Shown: positions 10,542-20,700 of the stretch, one piece after another
Position numbering within the stretch: the stretch's first letter is position 1
How the letters are laid out: every line of letters begins with the position of its first letter
Position numbers and translations under genes: made by a program
Assembly: GCF_000503895.1 (NCBI RefSeq)
Contig: NC_022997.1
Span: forward strand, 2,128,501 to 2,192,500
Length of the DNA stretch: 64,000 bases
Origin: Hyphomicrobium nitrativorans NL23
GTDB taxonomy: Bacteria > Pseudomonadota > Alphaproteobacteria > Rhizobiales > Hyphomicrobiaceae
Direction: 5' to 3'
The notes under the pieces: model-generated
Seen by the model: only the letters and a program-made list of their open reading frames with translations
Database searches by the model: none
Told to the model about the DNA's origin: nothing

Positions 10542-12362
10542 ATGTGCGGCATCGTTGGCATTCTCGGCGGGAAGTCCGTCGCGACCGATCTGGTCGATGC
10601 GCTGCGGCGACTGGAATATCGCGGGTACGACAGCGCGGGAATTGCGACTGTCGAAAACGGGCACCTCGACCGGCGCCGGGCTGAAGGCAAGCTCAGGAAC
10701 CTGGAAACGCGCTTGATCGCGGAGCCGCTCTCGGGCCGCACAGGCATCGGGCATACGCGCTGGGCGACGCACGGGCGGCCCATCGAGCGCAACGCGCATC
10801 CGCACATGAGCGCCAAGGTCTCGGTCGTGCACAACGGCATCATCGAGAATTTCCGCGAGCTTAAGGAGCGGTTGACCGCGAAGGGGCACGTCTTCGAGAC
10901 GGATACCGATACGGAAGCGGTGGTGCATCTCATCACGGACGGGATGCAGAACGGTCTCGATTCCATTTCGGCGGTGCGCGAGGCGCTCGATCAACTCAGG
11001 GGCGCGTTTGCGCTCGGGATCATCTTTGCCGGCGAGGACGATCTGATGATCGCGGCGCGGCAGGGCAGTCCGCTCGCCATCGGGCACGGCCGGGGCGAAA
11101 TGTATCTCGGGAGCGACGCCATCGCGCTCGCGCCGTTCACGGATGCGATCACGTATCTCGAAGAGGGCGATTGGGCGGTGATGCGGCGTGCGGGCGCTGA
11201 GGTGTTCGACCGCGACGGCGCGCCGGTGACGCGCCCGCTCGTGAAATCGGTTGCAAGCTCGCTGCTCGTCGACAAGGGCAACCATCGCCACTTCATGGCG
11301 AAGGAAATCCACGAGCAGCCCGAGGTCATCAGCCATACGCTGTCGAACTATCTCGACATGGCGAACGGGCGCGTTTCGATCCCGGATCTCGGGATCGATC
11401 TCGCGACGGTGCCGCGCGTCACCATCTCCGCATGCGGGACGGCTTATTACGCGGGGCTCGTCGGCAAGTACTGGATCGAGCGCTACGCGCGGGTGCCGGT
11501 GGAGATCGATATCGCATCGGAACTGCGCTATCGCGAGGCGCCGCTGCCTGAGGGTGGCTTAGCGCTTTTCGTCTCGCAATCCGGTGAGACGGCGGACACG
11601 CTTGCGACGCTGCGCTATGCGCGCGCCAACGGGCAGCGCATCGCCTCCATCGTCAACGTGCGCACCTCCACGATTGCGCGCGAGTCGGATGCGGTGCTGC
11701 CGACGCTTGCAGGGCCGGAGATCGGCGTGGCGTCCACGAAGGCGTTCACGTGCCAGCTTTCGGCGCTTGCGTGTCTTGCGATTGCGCTCGGCCGCGCCCG
11801 CGGGGCGATCTCCGAAGAGCAGGAGCAGGAGCTCGTTTCGGCGCTGATCGAGGTGCCGCGATTGATCTCGACGATGCTCGTCGACGAGACGCCCTATGTC
11901 GAGCTTGCGCATCTGCTCTCGAAGGCGCGCGACGTGCTCTACCTCGGGCGGGGGTTGAGCTATCCGCTGGCCCTCGAAGGGGCGCTGAAGCTCAAGGAGA
12001 TCTCCTACATCCACGCCGAGGGGTATGCCGCGGGCGAGTTGAAGCATGGGCCGATCGCGCTGATCGACGAAGCCGTGCCGGTGATCGTGGTGGCGCCCGA
12101 GGACGATCTTCTGGAAAAGACGATATCCAACGTTCAGGAAGTCGCGGCGCGCGGCGGGCAGATCGTGCTGATCTCCAACGCGGATCCGGAAAAGATCGGC
12201 TGCGAGCTGGCCGCCCACATCAAAATTCCGGACGCCCACCCGCTGACGTATCCGCTGATATCTGCCGTGCCGGTGCAACTTCTGGCCTACCATACCGCCG
12301 TTCTGATGGGCACGGACGTGGACCAGCCGCGGAATTTGGCGAAGTCGGTGACGGTGGAGTAG
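10542..12362 (+). CDS. glmS: glutamine--fructose-6-phosphate aminotransferase (isomerizing)
   Basis: First step of hexosamine synthesis: fructose-6-phosphate plus glutamine to glucosamine-6-phosphate. The start must be ATG at 10542 because the family needs Cys as the residue after Met (MCGIVGILGG), the N-terminal nucleophile of the glutaminase. At 606 residues it matches the E. coli enzyme (609). The glutaminase half shows GYDSAGIA and HTRWATHG; two SIS sugar-isomerase domains follow, with SQSGETADT and the C-terminal DQPRNLAKSVTVE signature. It sits behind glmU, a common pairing. No glmS ribozyme is expected or seen. Confidence 0.96.
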   Translation: MCGIVGILGGKSVATDLVDALRRLEYRGYDSAGIATVENGHLDRRRAEGKLRNLETRLIAEPLSGRTGIGHTRWATHGRPIERNAHPHMSAKVSVVHNGIIENFRELKERLTAKGHVFETDTDTEAVVHLITDGMQNGLDSISAVREALDQLRGAFALGIIFAGEDDLMIAARQGSPLAIGHGRGEMYLGSDAIALAPFTDAITYLEEGDWAVMRRAGAEVFDRDGAPVTRPLVKSVASSLLVDKGNHRHFMAKEIHEQPEVISHTLSNYLDMANGRVSIPDLGIDLATVPRVTISACGTAYYAGLVGKYWIERYARVPVEIDIASELRYREAPLPEGGLALFVSQSGETADTLATLRYARANGQRIASIVNVRTSTIARESDAVLPTLAGPEIGVASTKAFTCQLSALACLAIALGRARGAISEEQEQELVSALIEVPRLISTMLVDETPYVELAHLLSKARDVLYLGRGLSYPLALEGALKLKEISYIHAEGYAAGELKHGPIALIDEAVPVIVVAPEDDLLEKTISNVQEVAARGGQIVLISNADPEKIGCELAAHIKIPDAHPLTYPLISAVPVQLLAYHTAVLMGTDVDQPRNLAKSVTVE

Positions 12363-12483
12363 ATCGAAGGGGTGGATGACGGGGAAAAGGGCCGCGTTTC
12401 GCTGCCCTCGATTTGCCTCTTCCCTTTGCTTGACATAAACCGTGGCGGGGTGCTGCGTTTGCCACAGCGGCAGGGAATTGCGC

Positions 12484-13989
12484 ATGTCGAATGCCACACA
12501 GGGGCAGGTAAAACCATTGCCGAGGCTTGAAATCAGGGATCTGGCGCGGCTCGGCGCGGCCATCCTCCTGGCCGTGGGCCTTACGGGGCTGCCTGCCGTT
12601 ACGGGCGCCCTGGGCCAGGCCAAAGGCAAAGGCGAAGAGGCGGAAGCCAAAGGTGGCGCTGCCAACCAGCGGGCCTATTCCGCAGGCGTTCGCGCGTTCG
12701 AATCCGGCGACATGGCGACTGCCGAGAAGCAGTTGACGACGGCGCTCTCGGGTGGCGGTTTGCCAAGCGCGCAGATGGCGCGTGCACTTTATTTCCGCGG
12801 ATCGGCTTCCCGCCGGCTCGGCAAGCCCGCGCAGGCTATTTCGGATCTCACGACCGCCGTGTGGCTGAAGGGCGGTCTTTCGGACGCCGAGCGCGCCAAG
12901 GCGACCGAAGAGCGGCAGCTTGCCTATCGCGAGGCTGGCTTAGGGGATACGCCGCCGCCAATCGGGGCCGCGCCTCTCGACCAGAGCCCGACGACGCCGA
13001 AGCCCGGTGCCGCGCCGCAGGCCAAGCCCGGCACGCAGGTGGCCGTTGTGGGGCCCAGCTCGTTCTGGAACAATATGTCCATGCCGTCGCTGCCGACGAT
13101 TGCGATCCCGGGCATGTCGTCCTCCGCGACGCCGGCGCAGCAGTCCGCGGCGCAACCGGCCGCCGCTCCGGTGGCTGAGGTTGCTGTGGCGGCTCCGGCT
13201 CCGCCCGCCGCAGAGGCGCAGGCTCCCGCAGCCGCTCCGGTTGCCGCTCCGGCCGCAACCGCTGGCGCACAGACGTCCGCATGGGCGACGGAGACGGCAC
13301 CTGCCGCCGCTCCCGCACCCCCGCAGCAGATTTCGACCGGCTTTGCGCCCGAAGCCACACCCGTTTCGACGGGGCTCAACGCCATGCCGGGCGCCTCGCC
13401 TGCGGGCGAAGGCTCGCTCGGCGGCGGCTCCACATGGAGCAACCCGCTTGCCGGCACGGGTGCGGCCGTCGGCGGCTTCTTCAGCAATATGTTCGGCTCG
13501 TCGTCAGAGGCTGCGTCCGATGCGGCGGTCACGACGGGATCGACGGCTGCTGCGGCCAGCGAATGGGGTTCGGACACGACGGTCGTGAACGCGCAGACCT
13601 CCTCCATGGTGCAGCGGGGGCCGGACAGCCCGTCCGCGCTGCCGTGGTCGGCCTCGGGCGGTCCGAGCGCCGGTGGTGCTGCCCAAGGGGCGGCCGCCCA
13701 AAAGGCTCCGGCGAAGAAGGTCGCGGCGAAAACCGGCGGCGGAAACTTCAAGCTGCAGGTGGCCTCCGTACGCTCGCGCGAGGAGGCGGATAAGCTTGCG
13801 CAGACGCTCCAGGGCTATCCGGCGGTGCGTTCGGGCGCGGTGCGGACCGAGGTGGACGAAGCCGTCATCGGCAGCATGGGCACGTTCTACCGCGTGCGGC
13901 TTGGCCCCTATGCGAACGCCAAGGAGCCGGGCGACCTGTGCCAGACCTTGAAGCCGCAGGGCTTCGATTGCCTCGTCGTGACGCAGTAG
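12484..13989 (+). CDS. TPR-like / SPOR-domain envelope protein
   Basis: A 501-residue protein, likely exported. The N-terminus has a hydrophobic segment (about residues 20-42) ending in an Ala-rich signal-like stretch. Residues 55-140 form a TPR-like unit (AYSAGVRAFESGDMATAEKQL and ALYFRGSASRRLGKPAQAI). A long Pro/Ala/Ser-rich, low-complexity linker spans about 150-400. The last 85 residues, starting NFKLQVASVRSREEADKLA and containing YRVRLGPYANAKEPGDLC, form a SPOR domain expected to bind denuded peptidoglycan at division sites. ATG at 12484 is favoured over an upstream frame extension. A TTGACA at 12430 could be a -35 box, but no good -10 follows. It is the second SPOR-type protein flanking glmUS. 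Confidence 0.8.
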   Translation: MSNATQGQVKPLPRLEIRDLARLGAAILLAVGLTGLPAVTGALGQAKGKGEEAEAKGGAANQRAYSAGVRAFESGDMATAEKQLTTALSGGGLPSAQMARALYFRGSASRRLGKPAQAISDLTTAVWLKGGLSDAERAKATEERQLAYREAGLGDTPPPIGAAPLDQSPTTPKPGAAPQAKPGTQVAVVGPSSFWNNMSMPSLPTIAIPGMSSSATPAQQSAAQPAAAPVAEVAVAAPAPPAAEAQAPAAAPVAAPAATAGAQTSAWATETAPAAAPAPPQQISTGFAPEATPVSTGLNAMPGASPAGEGSLGGGSTWSNPLAGTGAAVGGFFSNMFGSSSEAASDAAVTTGSTAAAASEWGSDTTVVNAQTSSMVQRGPDSPSALPWSASGGPSAGGAAQGAAAQKAPAKKVAAKTGGGNFKLQVASVRSREEADKLAQTLQGYPAVRSGAVRTEVDEAVIGSMGTFYRVRLGPYANAKEPGDLCQTLKPQGFDCLVVTQ

Positions 13990-14076
13990 AGCCCAACGCG
14001 CCGGCTGCGGCTTGGGTGCAGCCCCTTCTTGGCGGGAGTTGACGAGCCGCACTCCAAGACCCCACCATGGTTCGCG

Positions 14077-14889
14077 ATGACGCAATCTCCTCAAGGTAAG
14101 GGCGGGCCGGAGCGCGGCGACGACGACGGCCTCGCCACCGGGCTTCGCCATCTCGCGACCGACGACGGTGCGCCGCTGCGCATCGGTGCGCGGCTGCGCA
14201 ACTATTTTCTGACCGGGCTCATCATCGTCGGCCCGGTGACGCTCACCGTCTATTTCATCTGGTGGGTGATCAACGTCACGGACGCATGGCTGAAGCCGTT
14301 CGTGCCGGCGGTGTATTCGCCCGATACCTACCTGCCGTTCTCGGTGCCGGGGATCGGGCTTCTGTTCGGCATCGTGTTCCTCACGCTCACCGGCGCGCTG
14401 ACCGCAAACCTGCTCGGCCGCTCGCTGATCTCATTCGGCGAGATGGCGCTCGACCGGATGCCGATCGTGCGCAACGTCTATCGCGCGCTGAAGCAGATCT
14501 TCGAGTCCGTCGTCTCGGCGACGGGGATGCAGCAGCAGGCGTTCCAGAAGGTCGGCATTATCGAGTTTCCCTCGAAGGGGCTGTGGTCGATCGTGTTCGT
14601 GACGGGCGAGACGAAGGGCGAGATCAAGATCACGGAACCCGGCGGTGAAGAGGACATGCTGACCGTATTCATGCCGACGGGCATCGTACCGCCCACGGGC
14701 TTCATCTGCTTCGTGCCGCGCCGCAGTGTGACGCTGCTCAAGATGTCGGTGGAGGATGCGGCGAAGATCGTGATCTCGGCGGGCATGGTGGTGCCGGATT
14801 ACGAGGCGCGGCTGAAGCAGCTTGCGGAGCAGGCACGGAAGGCAGGCGTTGCGGTGCCGGATCCGATCGCGGTTACGCCTAAGGAATGA
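14077..14889 (+). CDS. DUF502 family membrane protein
   Basis: A 270-residue protein with two membrane spans: the first near residues 45-68 (YFLTGLIIVGPVTLTVYFIWWVI), the second near 90-112 (GIGLLFGIVFLTLTGALTANLLG). Next come the family signature PIVRNVYRALKQIFESV and a soluble beta-rich part with GIIEFPSKGLWSIVFVTGE and TGFICFVPRRSV. The order matches DUF502, found widely in bacteria and plants with no firm biochemical role. ATG at 14077 (MTQSPQGKGG) is preferred to an upstream frame start that would overlap low-quality sequence. It is separate from the SPOR gene by 87 bases and followed by a 3'-UTR element whose last hairpin makes a good terminator. Confidence 0.88.
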   Translation: MTQSPQGKGGPERGDDDGLATGLRHLATDDGAPLRIGARLRNYFLTGLIIVGPVTLTVYFIWWVINVTDAWLKPFVPAVYSPDTYLPFSVPGIGLLFGIVFLTLTGALTANLLGRSLISFGEMALDRMPIVRNVYRALKQIFESVVSATGMQQQAFQKVGIIEFPSKGLWSIVFVTGETKGEIKITEPGGEEDMLTVFMPTGIVPPTGFICFVPRRSVTLLKMSVEDAAKIVISAGMVVPDYEARLKQLAEQARKAGVAVPDPIAVTPKE

Positions 14890-14907
14890 GTTTTTTGTTT
14901 TGAGTGA

Positions 14908-15013
14908 GACAAGCTGCGAAAAGCTTCGGATAAGGGGCGTTGTGGTTTGTGGATGGCCGCGGCACTTGCCGCGGGTCGCTTTGCTCCCAGGGCGCTGCCG
15001 CGCCCGTTTTTTT
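14908..15013 (+). repeat. dispersed 3'-UTR hairpin element, copy B
   Basis: It contains GACAAGCTGCG, AAAGCTTCGGATAAG, TTTGTGGATGG, then hairpin 1 CCGCGGC-ACTT-GCCGCGG, the linker GGTCGCTTTGCTCCC and hairpin 2 GGGCGC-TGCC-GCGCCC running into a T tract. It matches the minus-strand copy at 27430-27545 over its whole length except in the stems, where changes are paired. It starts 19 bases after the DUF502 stop, in sense. Confidence 0.85.
14990..15013 (+). terminator. rho-independent terminator after the DUF502 gene
   Basis: GGGCGC-TGCC-GCGCCC-G followed by eight T residues. It is the last hairpin of 3'-UTR element copy B and would end transcription before the convergent recG gene. Confidence 0.8.
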
Positions 15014-15054
15014 GTTTGAGCGACACAAGTTGCGGGGATGACAGCTCGCGCAGG

Positions 15055-17166
15055 TCACGCCGCGCGGAAGAGGCGGATGGCTTCGTCGCATTCGAAGAGA
15101 TAAAGCAGGCGGCGCAAGGCTTCGCCGCGCGGGCTCGTGAGGGCCGGGTCGGACGCCAGGATCATGCGAGCGTCGTCATGGGCGGCCGAGAGAAGCTCGC
15201 CGAACGTCGGCACGCCCGCGATGCGGAACTCGGCGTCTCCGCTCTGGCGCGCGCCCAGCACCTCGCCGCCGCCGCGCAGTTCGAGGTCTTTCTCGGCGAT
15301 GAGGAAGCCGTCCTCCGTCTCTTCCATCATCGCGAGGCGCTGGTCGGCGGTTTTGCTCAGCGGCTCCTGGTACAGCAGCATGCAGAAGCTCTCGCGGCTG
15401 CCGCGCCCCACGCGGCCGCGGAGCTGATGGAGCTGGGCGAGGCCGAAGCGCTCGGCGTGCTCGATGACCATGATGTTGGCATTCGGCACGTTGACGCCGA
15501 CTTCGATGACCGTCGTGGCGACGAGCACCTTCAGGTTGCCGTCCGCGAAGGCGGCCATTGTTGCGTCCTTGGCGGTGGCGTTCATGCCGCCGTGCAGGAG
15601 GCCGATGCCCTCTCCGAGGGCTTGCGTGAGATGCGCGTGGCGTTCCTCGGCGGCGGCGAGGTCGGAGACGTCCGAGCTTTCGATCAACGGGCAGACCCAA
15701 TAGACCTGCGCGCCCTCGGCGAGTTGCGCGCGGACGCGGGCGATAAGCTTTTCCAGGCTGGCGTTTGGGATCTTGCGCGTGGTGATCGGCTTGCGGCCCG
15801 CGGGCTTCTCGGTGAGGCGCGAGACTTCGAGGTCGCCATAGTGCGTCATCAGAAGCGTGCGGGGGATCGGGGTGGCCGTCATCACCAGCATGTTGGCGCC
15901 GCCGTTGCCCTTGCTTTGCAGCGCGAGGCGCTGGTGGACGCCGAAGCGGTGCTGCTCGTCGATGACGGCGAAGGCGAGATCGCGAAAGGCGACGTCGTCC
16001 TGGAACAGAGCGTGAGTGCCGATGAGGATATTGATCTCGCCGGATGCGAGGCGGCTTAGAAGCTCCGTGCGGGCGCGGCCTTTCTCGCGGCCGGTCAGGA
16101 GGCCGATGGTGAGGCCGGTCGCGTTTGCGAGCGGTGCGATGGTCTCGGCGTGCTGGCGGGCGAGCACTTCTGTCGGCGCCATGAGGGCCGCCTGTGCGCC
16201 GGCTTCCACCGCGACCGCCATGGCGAGAAGCGCGACGACGGTTTTGCCGGAGCCGACATCGCCTTGCAGAAGGCGGAGCATTCGGCGGGGGGCGGCCATG
16301 TCGGCTTCGATCTCCGCGAGCGCAGACGACTGTGAGCCGGTGAGTGCGAAGGGGAGTGCTTCTACAATCTTCTGGCGCAAACGGCCGTTGCCCCGAACGG
16401 AGCGTCCGCTTTGGCCCTTGAAGCTTTCGCGCACGATGGCGAGCGCGAGCTGGTTGGCGAGCAATTCGTCGTAGGCGAGGCGCTGGAGGGGCGCGCTCAT
16501 GGGCGAGACGTCGGCAGCGTCGTCCGGCGTGTGCAGGCGGCGGAGCGCGTCCGCAAACGTGGGCCAGCCCTGCTGCTTGAGCCAGCTCGGGTTCTGCCAT
16601 TCGGCGAGGTCGGGGGCGCGGGTGAGCGCCTGCCGGCTTGCCTTGAACAGCGCCTTGCCGGAAAGACCGGCCGTGAGCGGATAGACGGGCTCCAGCAGGG
16701 GGAGATCGTCGCGCGCTTCGGGAGCGACGATGTAGTCGGGGTGCGCCATCTGCAAGGTCTCGCCGTACCGCTCGACGCGGCCCGAGACGTATCGCTCGGC
16801 GCCGACGGGCAACTGGCGTTCGATGAAAGAGCGTTCGGTGCGGAAGAAGACGAGGTCGAGGCGGCCGGTCTCGTCCTCGGTCGCGATCTTGTAGGGGGCC
16901 TTGGTGTTGCCGCGCGGGGGCGGCTTGTGCTTGAGGACGCGGACCTTGAGGGTTGCGATGGTGCCGGGCACGGCGGCGACCACCGTCGGTTCGGCGCGCC
17001 GGTCGATGACGCCGGTGGGCAGGTGCCAGAGCAGGTCGACCACGCGAGGGCGCGTGACGCCGGGCGGCAGGCGCAGCGCCTTTTTCAGAAGCGTCAGGAC
17101 GTGCGGGCCTACGCCCTTGAGGACGTTGGCTTCGGCAAACAGAGGGGAAAGCTCGTCGGGCCGCAT
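15055..17166 (-). CDS. recG: ATP-dependent DNA helicase RecG
   Basis: Branch-migration helicase that remodels stalled forks and recombination intermediates. The 703 residues are normal for the family. An N-terminal wedge/OB domain (LKGVGPHVLTLLKKAL, then VRVLKHKPPP) precedes the motor. Walker A GDVGSGKT is near residue 302, the DEQH box VIDEQHRFGVHQR near 400, TATPIPRTL follows, and the second RecA fold has ATTVIEVGVNVPNAN and QLRGRVGRGSRESFC. The start at 17166 gives MRPDELSPLFAEANVLKG. It is convergent with the DUF502 gene and divergent from sdhE. Confidence 0.96.
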   Translation of the reverse strand: MRPDELSPLFAEANVLKGVGPHVLTLLKKALRLPPGVTRPRVVDLLWHLPTGVIDRRAEPTVVAAVPGTIATLKVRVLKHKPPPRGNTKAPYKIATEDETGRLDLVFFRTERSFIERQLPVGAERYVSGRVERYGETLQMAHPDYIVAPEARDDLPLLEPVYPLTAGLSGKALFKASRQALTRAPDLAEWQNPSWLKQQGWPTFADALRRLHTPDDAADVSPMSAPLQRLAYDELLANQLALAIVRESFKGQSGRSVRGNGRLRQKIVEALPFALTGSQSSALAEIEADMAAPRRMLRLLQGDVGSGKTVVALLAMAVAVEAGAQAALMAPTEVLARQHAETIAPLANATGLTIGLLTGREKGRARTELLSRLASGEINILIGTHALFQDDVAFRDLAFAVIDEQHRFGVHQRLALQSKGNGGANMLVMTATPIPRTLLMTHYGDLEVSRLTEKPAGRKPITTRKIPNASLEKLIARVRAQLAEGAQVYWVCPLIESSDVSDLAAAEERHAHLTQALGEGIGLLHGGMNATAKDATMAAFADGNLKVLVATTVIEVGVNVPNANIMVIEHAERFGLAQLHQLRGRVGRGSRESFCMLLYQEPLSKTADQRLAMMEETEDGFLIAEKDLELRGGGEVLGARQSGDAEFRIAGVPTFGELLSAAHDDARMILASDPALTSPRGEALRRLLYLFECDEAIRLFRAA

Positions 17167-17304
17167 GGCGATCTTGAAGACACCCTGTTTCTGTTCCGGG
17201 CGTCACGCGGCCGCGGCGGCTCTTGCCCCGCCATGGGCTGACAGGTCCCGGAGAGGGCGTTATATGACACCCTGGACGGGCGCGCGCAAAGTGCGGCCCG
17301 CTAT

Positions 17305-17349
17305 TATAGCGTTCGATCCGATCCCACTTGGATCAGATCTGACGCTATA
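17305..17349. repeat. imperfect 20-bp inverted repeat between recG and sdhE
   Basis: TATAGCGTTCGATCCGATCC faces GGATCAGATCTGACGCTATA across a 5-base spacer; 17 of 20 positions pair. It is in the divergent recG/sdhE region and could be a dispersed palindromic repeat or a regulatory structure. Confidence 0.6.
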
Positions 17350-17374
17350 GATCTTTAATGAGACCGATGATTCA

Positions 17375-17401
17375 CGCTTCGGATTGGTAGGGTCCGAAGC
17401 G
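17375..17401. promoter_or_regulatory. 9-bp perfect inverted repeat upstream of sdhE (possible operator)
   Basis: CGCTTCGGA and TCCGAAGCG flank a 9-base TTGGTAGGG spacer, 27 bases before the sdhE start. The position is right for an operator or a 5'-leader hairpin; no regulator is recognised. Confidence 0.4.
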
Positions 17402-17428
17402 ATCATGGTCTAGCCCGGTTTTCTGAGC

Positions 17429-17695
17429 ATGAGCGACGAATTGGAGGTTCGGCGCCGCCGCGCGCTATGGCGTGCGGGGCACCGCGGGACCAAGGAGCTG
17501 GACATTCTCGTTGGCCGCTTTGCGGACGCGCGTCTTGCGGGCATGTCTCTCGACGATCTTGAGGGCTTCGAGCGCTTTTTGAAGGCGACGGAGCCTGAGA
17601 TCCAGCACTGGCTGCTGGGGCCCGAGGGCGGCGCGGCGGGAACCGAGTTTGCCGACGTGGTGGACGAAATCCGCAGGTTCCATGGGCTCGCGTGA
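17429..17695 (+). CDS. sdhE: FAD assembly factor SdhE (succinate dehydrogenase assembly factor 2)
   Basis: An 88-residue soluble protein that promotes covalent flavinylation of the succinate dehydrogenase flavoprotein. The family RGxxE motif is present as HRGTKELD at about residues 18-25, followed by the helical LDDLEGFERFLKATEPEIQHWLLG. Length fits the bacterial SdhE/YgfY group. It lies 42 bases before mfd on the same strand and is divergent from recG; the recG-sdhE-mfd order is common in alphaproteobacteria. The sdh genes themselves are not in the window. Confidence 0.92.
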   Translation: MSDELEVRRRRALWRAGHRGTKELDILVGRFADARLAGMSLDDLEGFERFLKATEPEIQHWLLGPEGGAAGTEFADVVDEIRRFHGLA

Positions 17696-17737
17696 GGGGG
17701 CGCTGCGCGTACGACGGAAAAGTTTAAGGCACGGACA

Positions 17738-20700
17738 ATGAGCGAGCGAGCGGACTTGATTTTTACGGGCGTGCCGGAGGGGCTGGACGCGCTCGTGCTC
17801 GCGCGCCTTGTCGAGGAAGCGACGCGGGCGGATGCGCCGGGCGTTCTGGTCCATGTCGCGCGCGACGACCGGCGGCTCGAAGCGCTCGAAGGGCAGCTCC
17901 GCTTTTTCGCGCCGAAGCTCCGGGTTTCCGCGTTCCCCGCGTGGGATACCGTGCCTTACGACCGCGTGGGGCCGAATGCGGAGATCGTGGGCAAGCGCAT
18001 CACGACGCTGTCGCGGTTTGCGCTGGGCGTGAAAGAGCCCGTCGTGGTTCTCACGACCGTCAATGCCGTGCTGCAGCGCGTGCCGCCGAAATCCTACGTT
18101 CGCAACGCGATGAAGAGTTTTGTGCCCGGCCAGCGGGTGGATCTCGACCGCCTGGTGCAAAGCCTGTCGCTTGCCGGCTATACGCGCACCGGCACCGTGA
18201 TGGAGCAGGGCGAGATGGCGGTGCGGGGCGGCATCGTCGATCTCTTCCCGCCGGGGCGACTCAATCCGATCCGGCTCGACTTCTTCGGCGACACGCTCGA
18301 AAGCATCAAGACGTTCGACGCCGAGACGCAGCGGACATCGAAATCCGTCAAGAAGCTCGTGCTGATGCCGGTGTCGGAGGTCGCGTTCGGGGATGCGGCC
18401 GTTGCGCTGTTCCGCTCGCGCTATGTGGAGCTGTTCGGCGGGGCGACGGGCGACGATCCGCTCTATGAGGCCATCAGCGCGGGGCATCGCTATTCGGGCG
18501 AGGAGCACTGGCTGCCGCTGTTCCACGAGACGCTGGAGACGCTGTTCGACTATGTAGGCGACGCGCCGGTGAGCTTCGATCATCTGGCGGATGAAGCGGT
18601 GGCGCATCGGTTCGATCAGATCAACGAGCATTATCTGGCCCGCACCGAAGGTCTCGAAGCCGAGCGGTTCGGCGCGCCGCCCTATAAGCCCGTGCCGCCC
18701 CAGCAGATGTTCCTCGACAAGGCCGCGTGGGGGAAGGCGCTTCAAGGGCGCAAGATCGTGCGGCTGACGCCGTTCGAGATGACAGAGGGCGAGGGCGTGC
18801 GCCCGTGGCGCGGTAAGGGCGGGCGCTCGTTCGCGCCCGAGCGGCAGAACCCCGACGCGAACGTGTTCGATGCGGTTGTCGGTCATGTGAAACAGATCCA
18901 GGCGAACCATCGCCGCGCGTTGATTGCGGCGTGGACGCCGGGCGCGCGGGAGCGGCTGTCGTCGCTGCTTGCGGACCACGGGCTCAAGGCGGTGGCGAAA
19001 GTCGAGGGCTATGCGGATGCGCTGGCGCTGGAGCCCGGCGTGACGGGTCTGGCGGTGCTGGGCATCGAGCAGGGTTTCGAGACGCCGGAACTCGCGGTCA
19101 TCGCCGAACAGGACATTCTGGGCGACCGGCTCGTCAGGCCGCGGCGCAAGGCGAAGCGTGCTGCCGACGTGCTGACGGAAGCGACGAGCCTTTCGGTCGG
19201 CGATCTCGTCGTGCACGCGGATCATGGCATCGGGCGGTTCGCGGGCCTCAAGACGATCACGGCGTTGGGCGCGCCGCACGATTGCCTCGAACTCAAGTAT
19301 CACGGCGGCGACACGCTCTATCTGCCGGTCGAGAACATCGAGCTGCTGTCGCGCTTCGGCTCCGACGACGGCTCGACGCAGCTCGATCGTCTCGGCGGCG
19401 TGGCGTGGCAATCGCGCAAGGCGAAGCTCAAGAAGCGCCTGCGCGAGATGGCGGGCGAACTGATCAAGATCGCGGCGCTGCGCCAGCTTCGCGAGGCGCC
19501 GGTGCTCGCGCCGCCTGCGAGCGCTTACGACGAGTTCGTGGCGAGCTTCCCCTACGAGGAAACCGAAGACCAGGCCGCCAGCATCGAGGCGGTGCTGGGA
19601 GATTTGCAGGCGGGCCGTCCGATGGACCGGCTCGTGTGCGGCGACGTGGGCTTCGGCAAGACGGAGGTCGCGCTCAGGGCCGCGTTCGTGACCGCGATGA
19701 ACGGGCTGCAAGTCGCTATCGTGGTGCCGACGACGCTGCTTGCGCGCCAGCACACGCAGACCGTGCGCGAGCGCTTCAAGGGGCTGCCGCTGAAGATTGC
19801 GCAGGCGTCACGCTTCGTGTCTCCGAAAGAGCTTGGCGAGGTCAAGGACGGCATCAAGACCGGGACCGTCGACATCGTGGTCGGCACGCACGCGCTGCTC
19901 GGCAAGCAGATCGAGTTTCAGCGGCTCGGGCTTATCGTGATCGACGAGGAACAGCACTTCGGTGTGACGCACAAGGAGCGGCTGAAGCAGCTCCGCGAGG
20001 ACGTGCACGTGCTGACGCTGTCCGCGACGCCGATCCCGCGCACGCTGCAACTTGCGTTGACGGGCGTGCGGGAGCTGTCGCTGATCACCACGCCGCCGGT
20101 GGACCGGCTCGCGGTCCGCACCTACATCTCGCCGTTCGATCCCGTGGTGCTCACGGATGCGTTGAAGCGCGAGCGCGACCGAGGCGGGCAGACGTATTAC
20201 GTCGCGCCGCATATCTCCGACCTCGACAGCGTGGCCGAGTTCCTGGCCGAAGCCGTGCCGCATCTCAAAGTGGCGCGCGCGCACGGACAGCTTTCGCCGG
20301 GCGAACTCGAAGACGTGATGACGGCGTTCTACGAGGGCAAGTACGACGTTCTCCTCTCGACGGCCATCGTGGAAAGCGGCCTCGACGTTCCGAACGCGAA
20401 CACGCTGATCGTGCATCGGGCCGATATGTTCGGGCTTGCGGCGCTCTATCAGTTGCGCGGGCGCGTGGGCCGGTCGAAGCGGCGCGCGTACGCCTACTTC
20501 ACGACGCCGCCGGGGAAGGCGCTCACCGAAGGCGCGGAGAAGCGGCTCAAGGTGCTGCAGTCGCTCGATACGCTGGGCGCGGGCTTCTCGCTCGCCTCGC
20601 ACGATCTCGACATCCGCGGCGCTGGCAACCTGCTCGGCGAGGAGCAGTCGGGGCATATCCGCGAGGTGGGCTTCGAGCTTTACCAGTCGATGCTGGAAGA

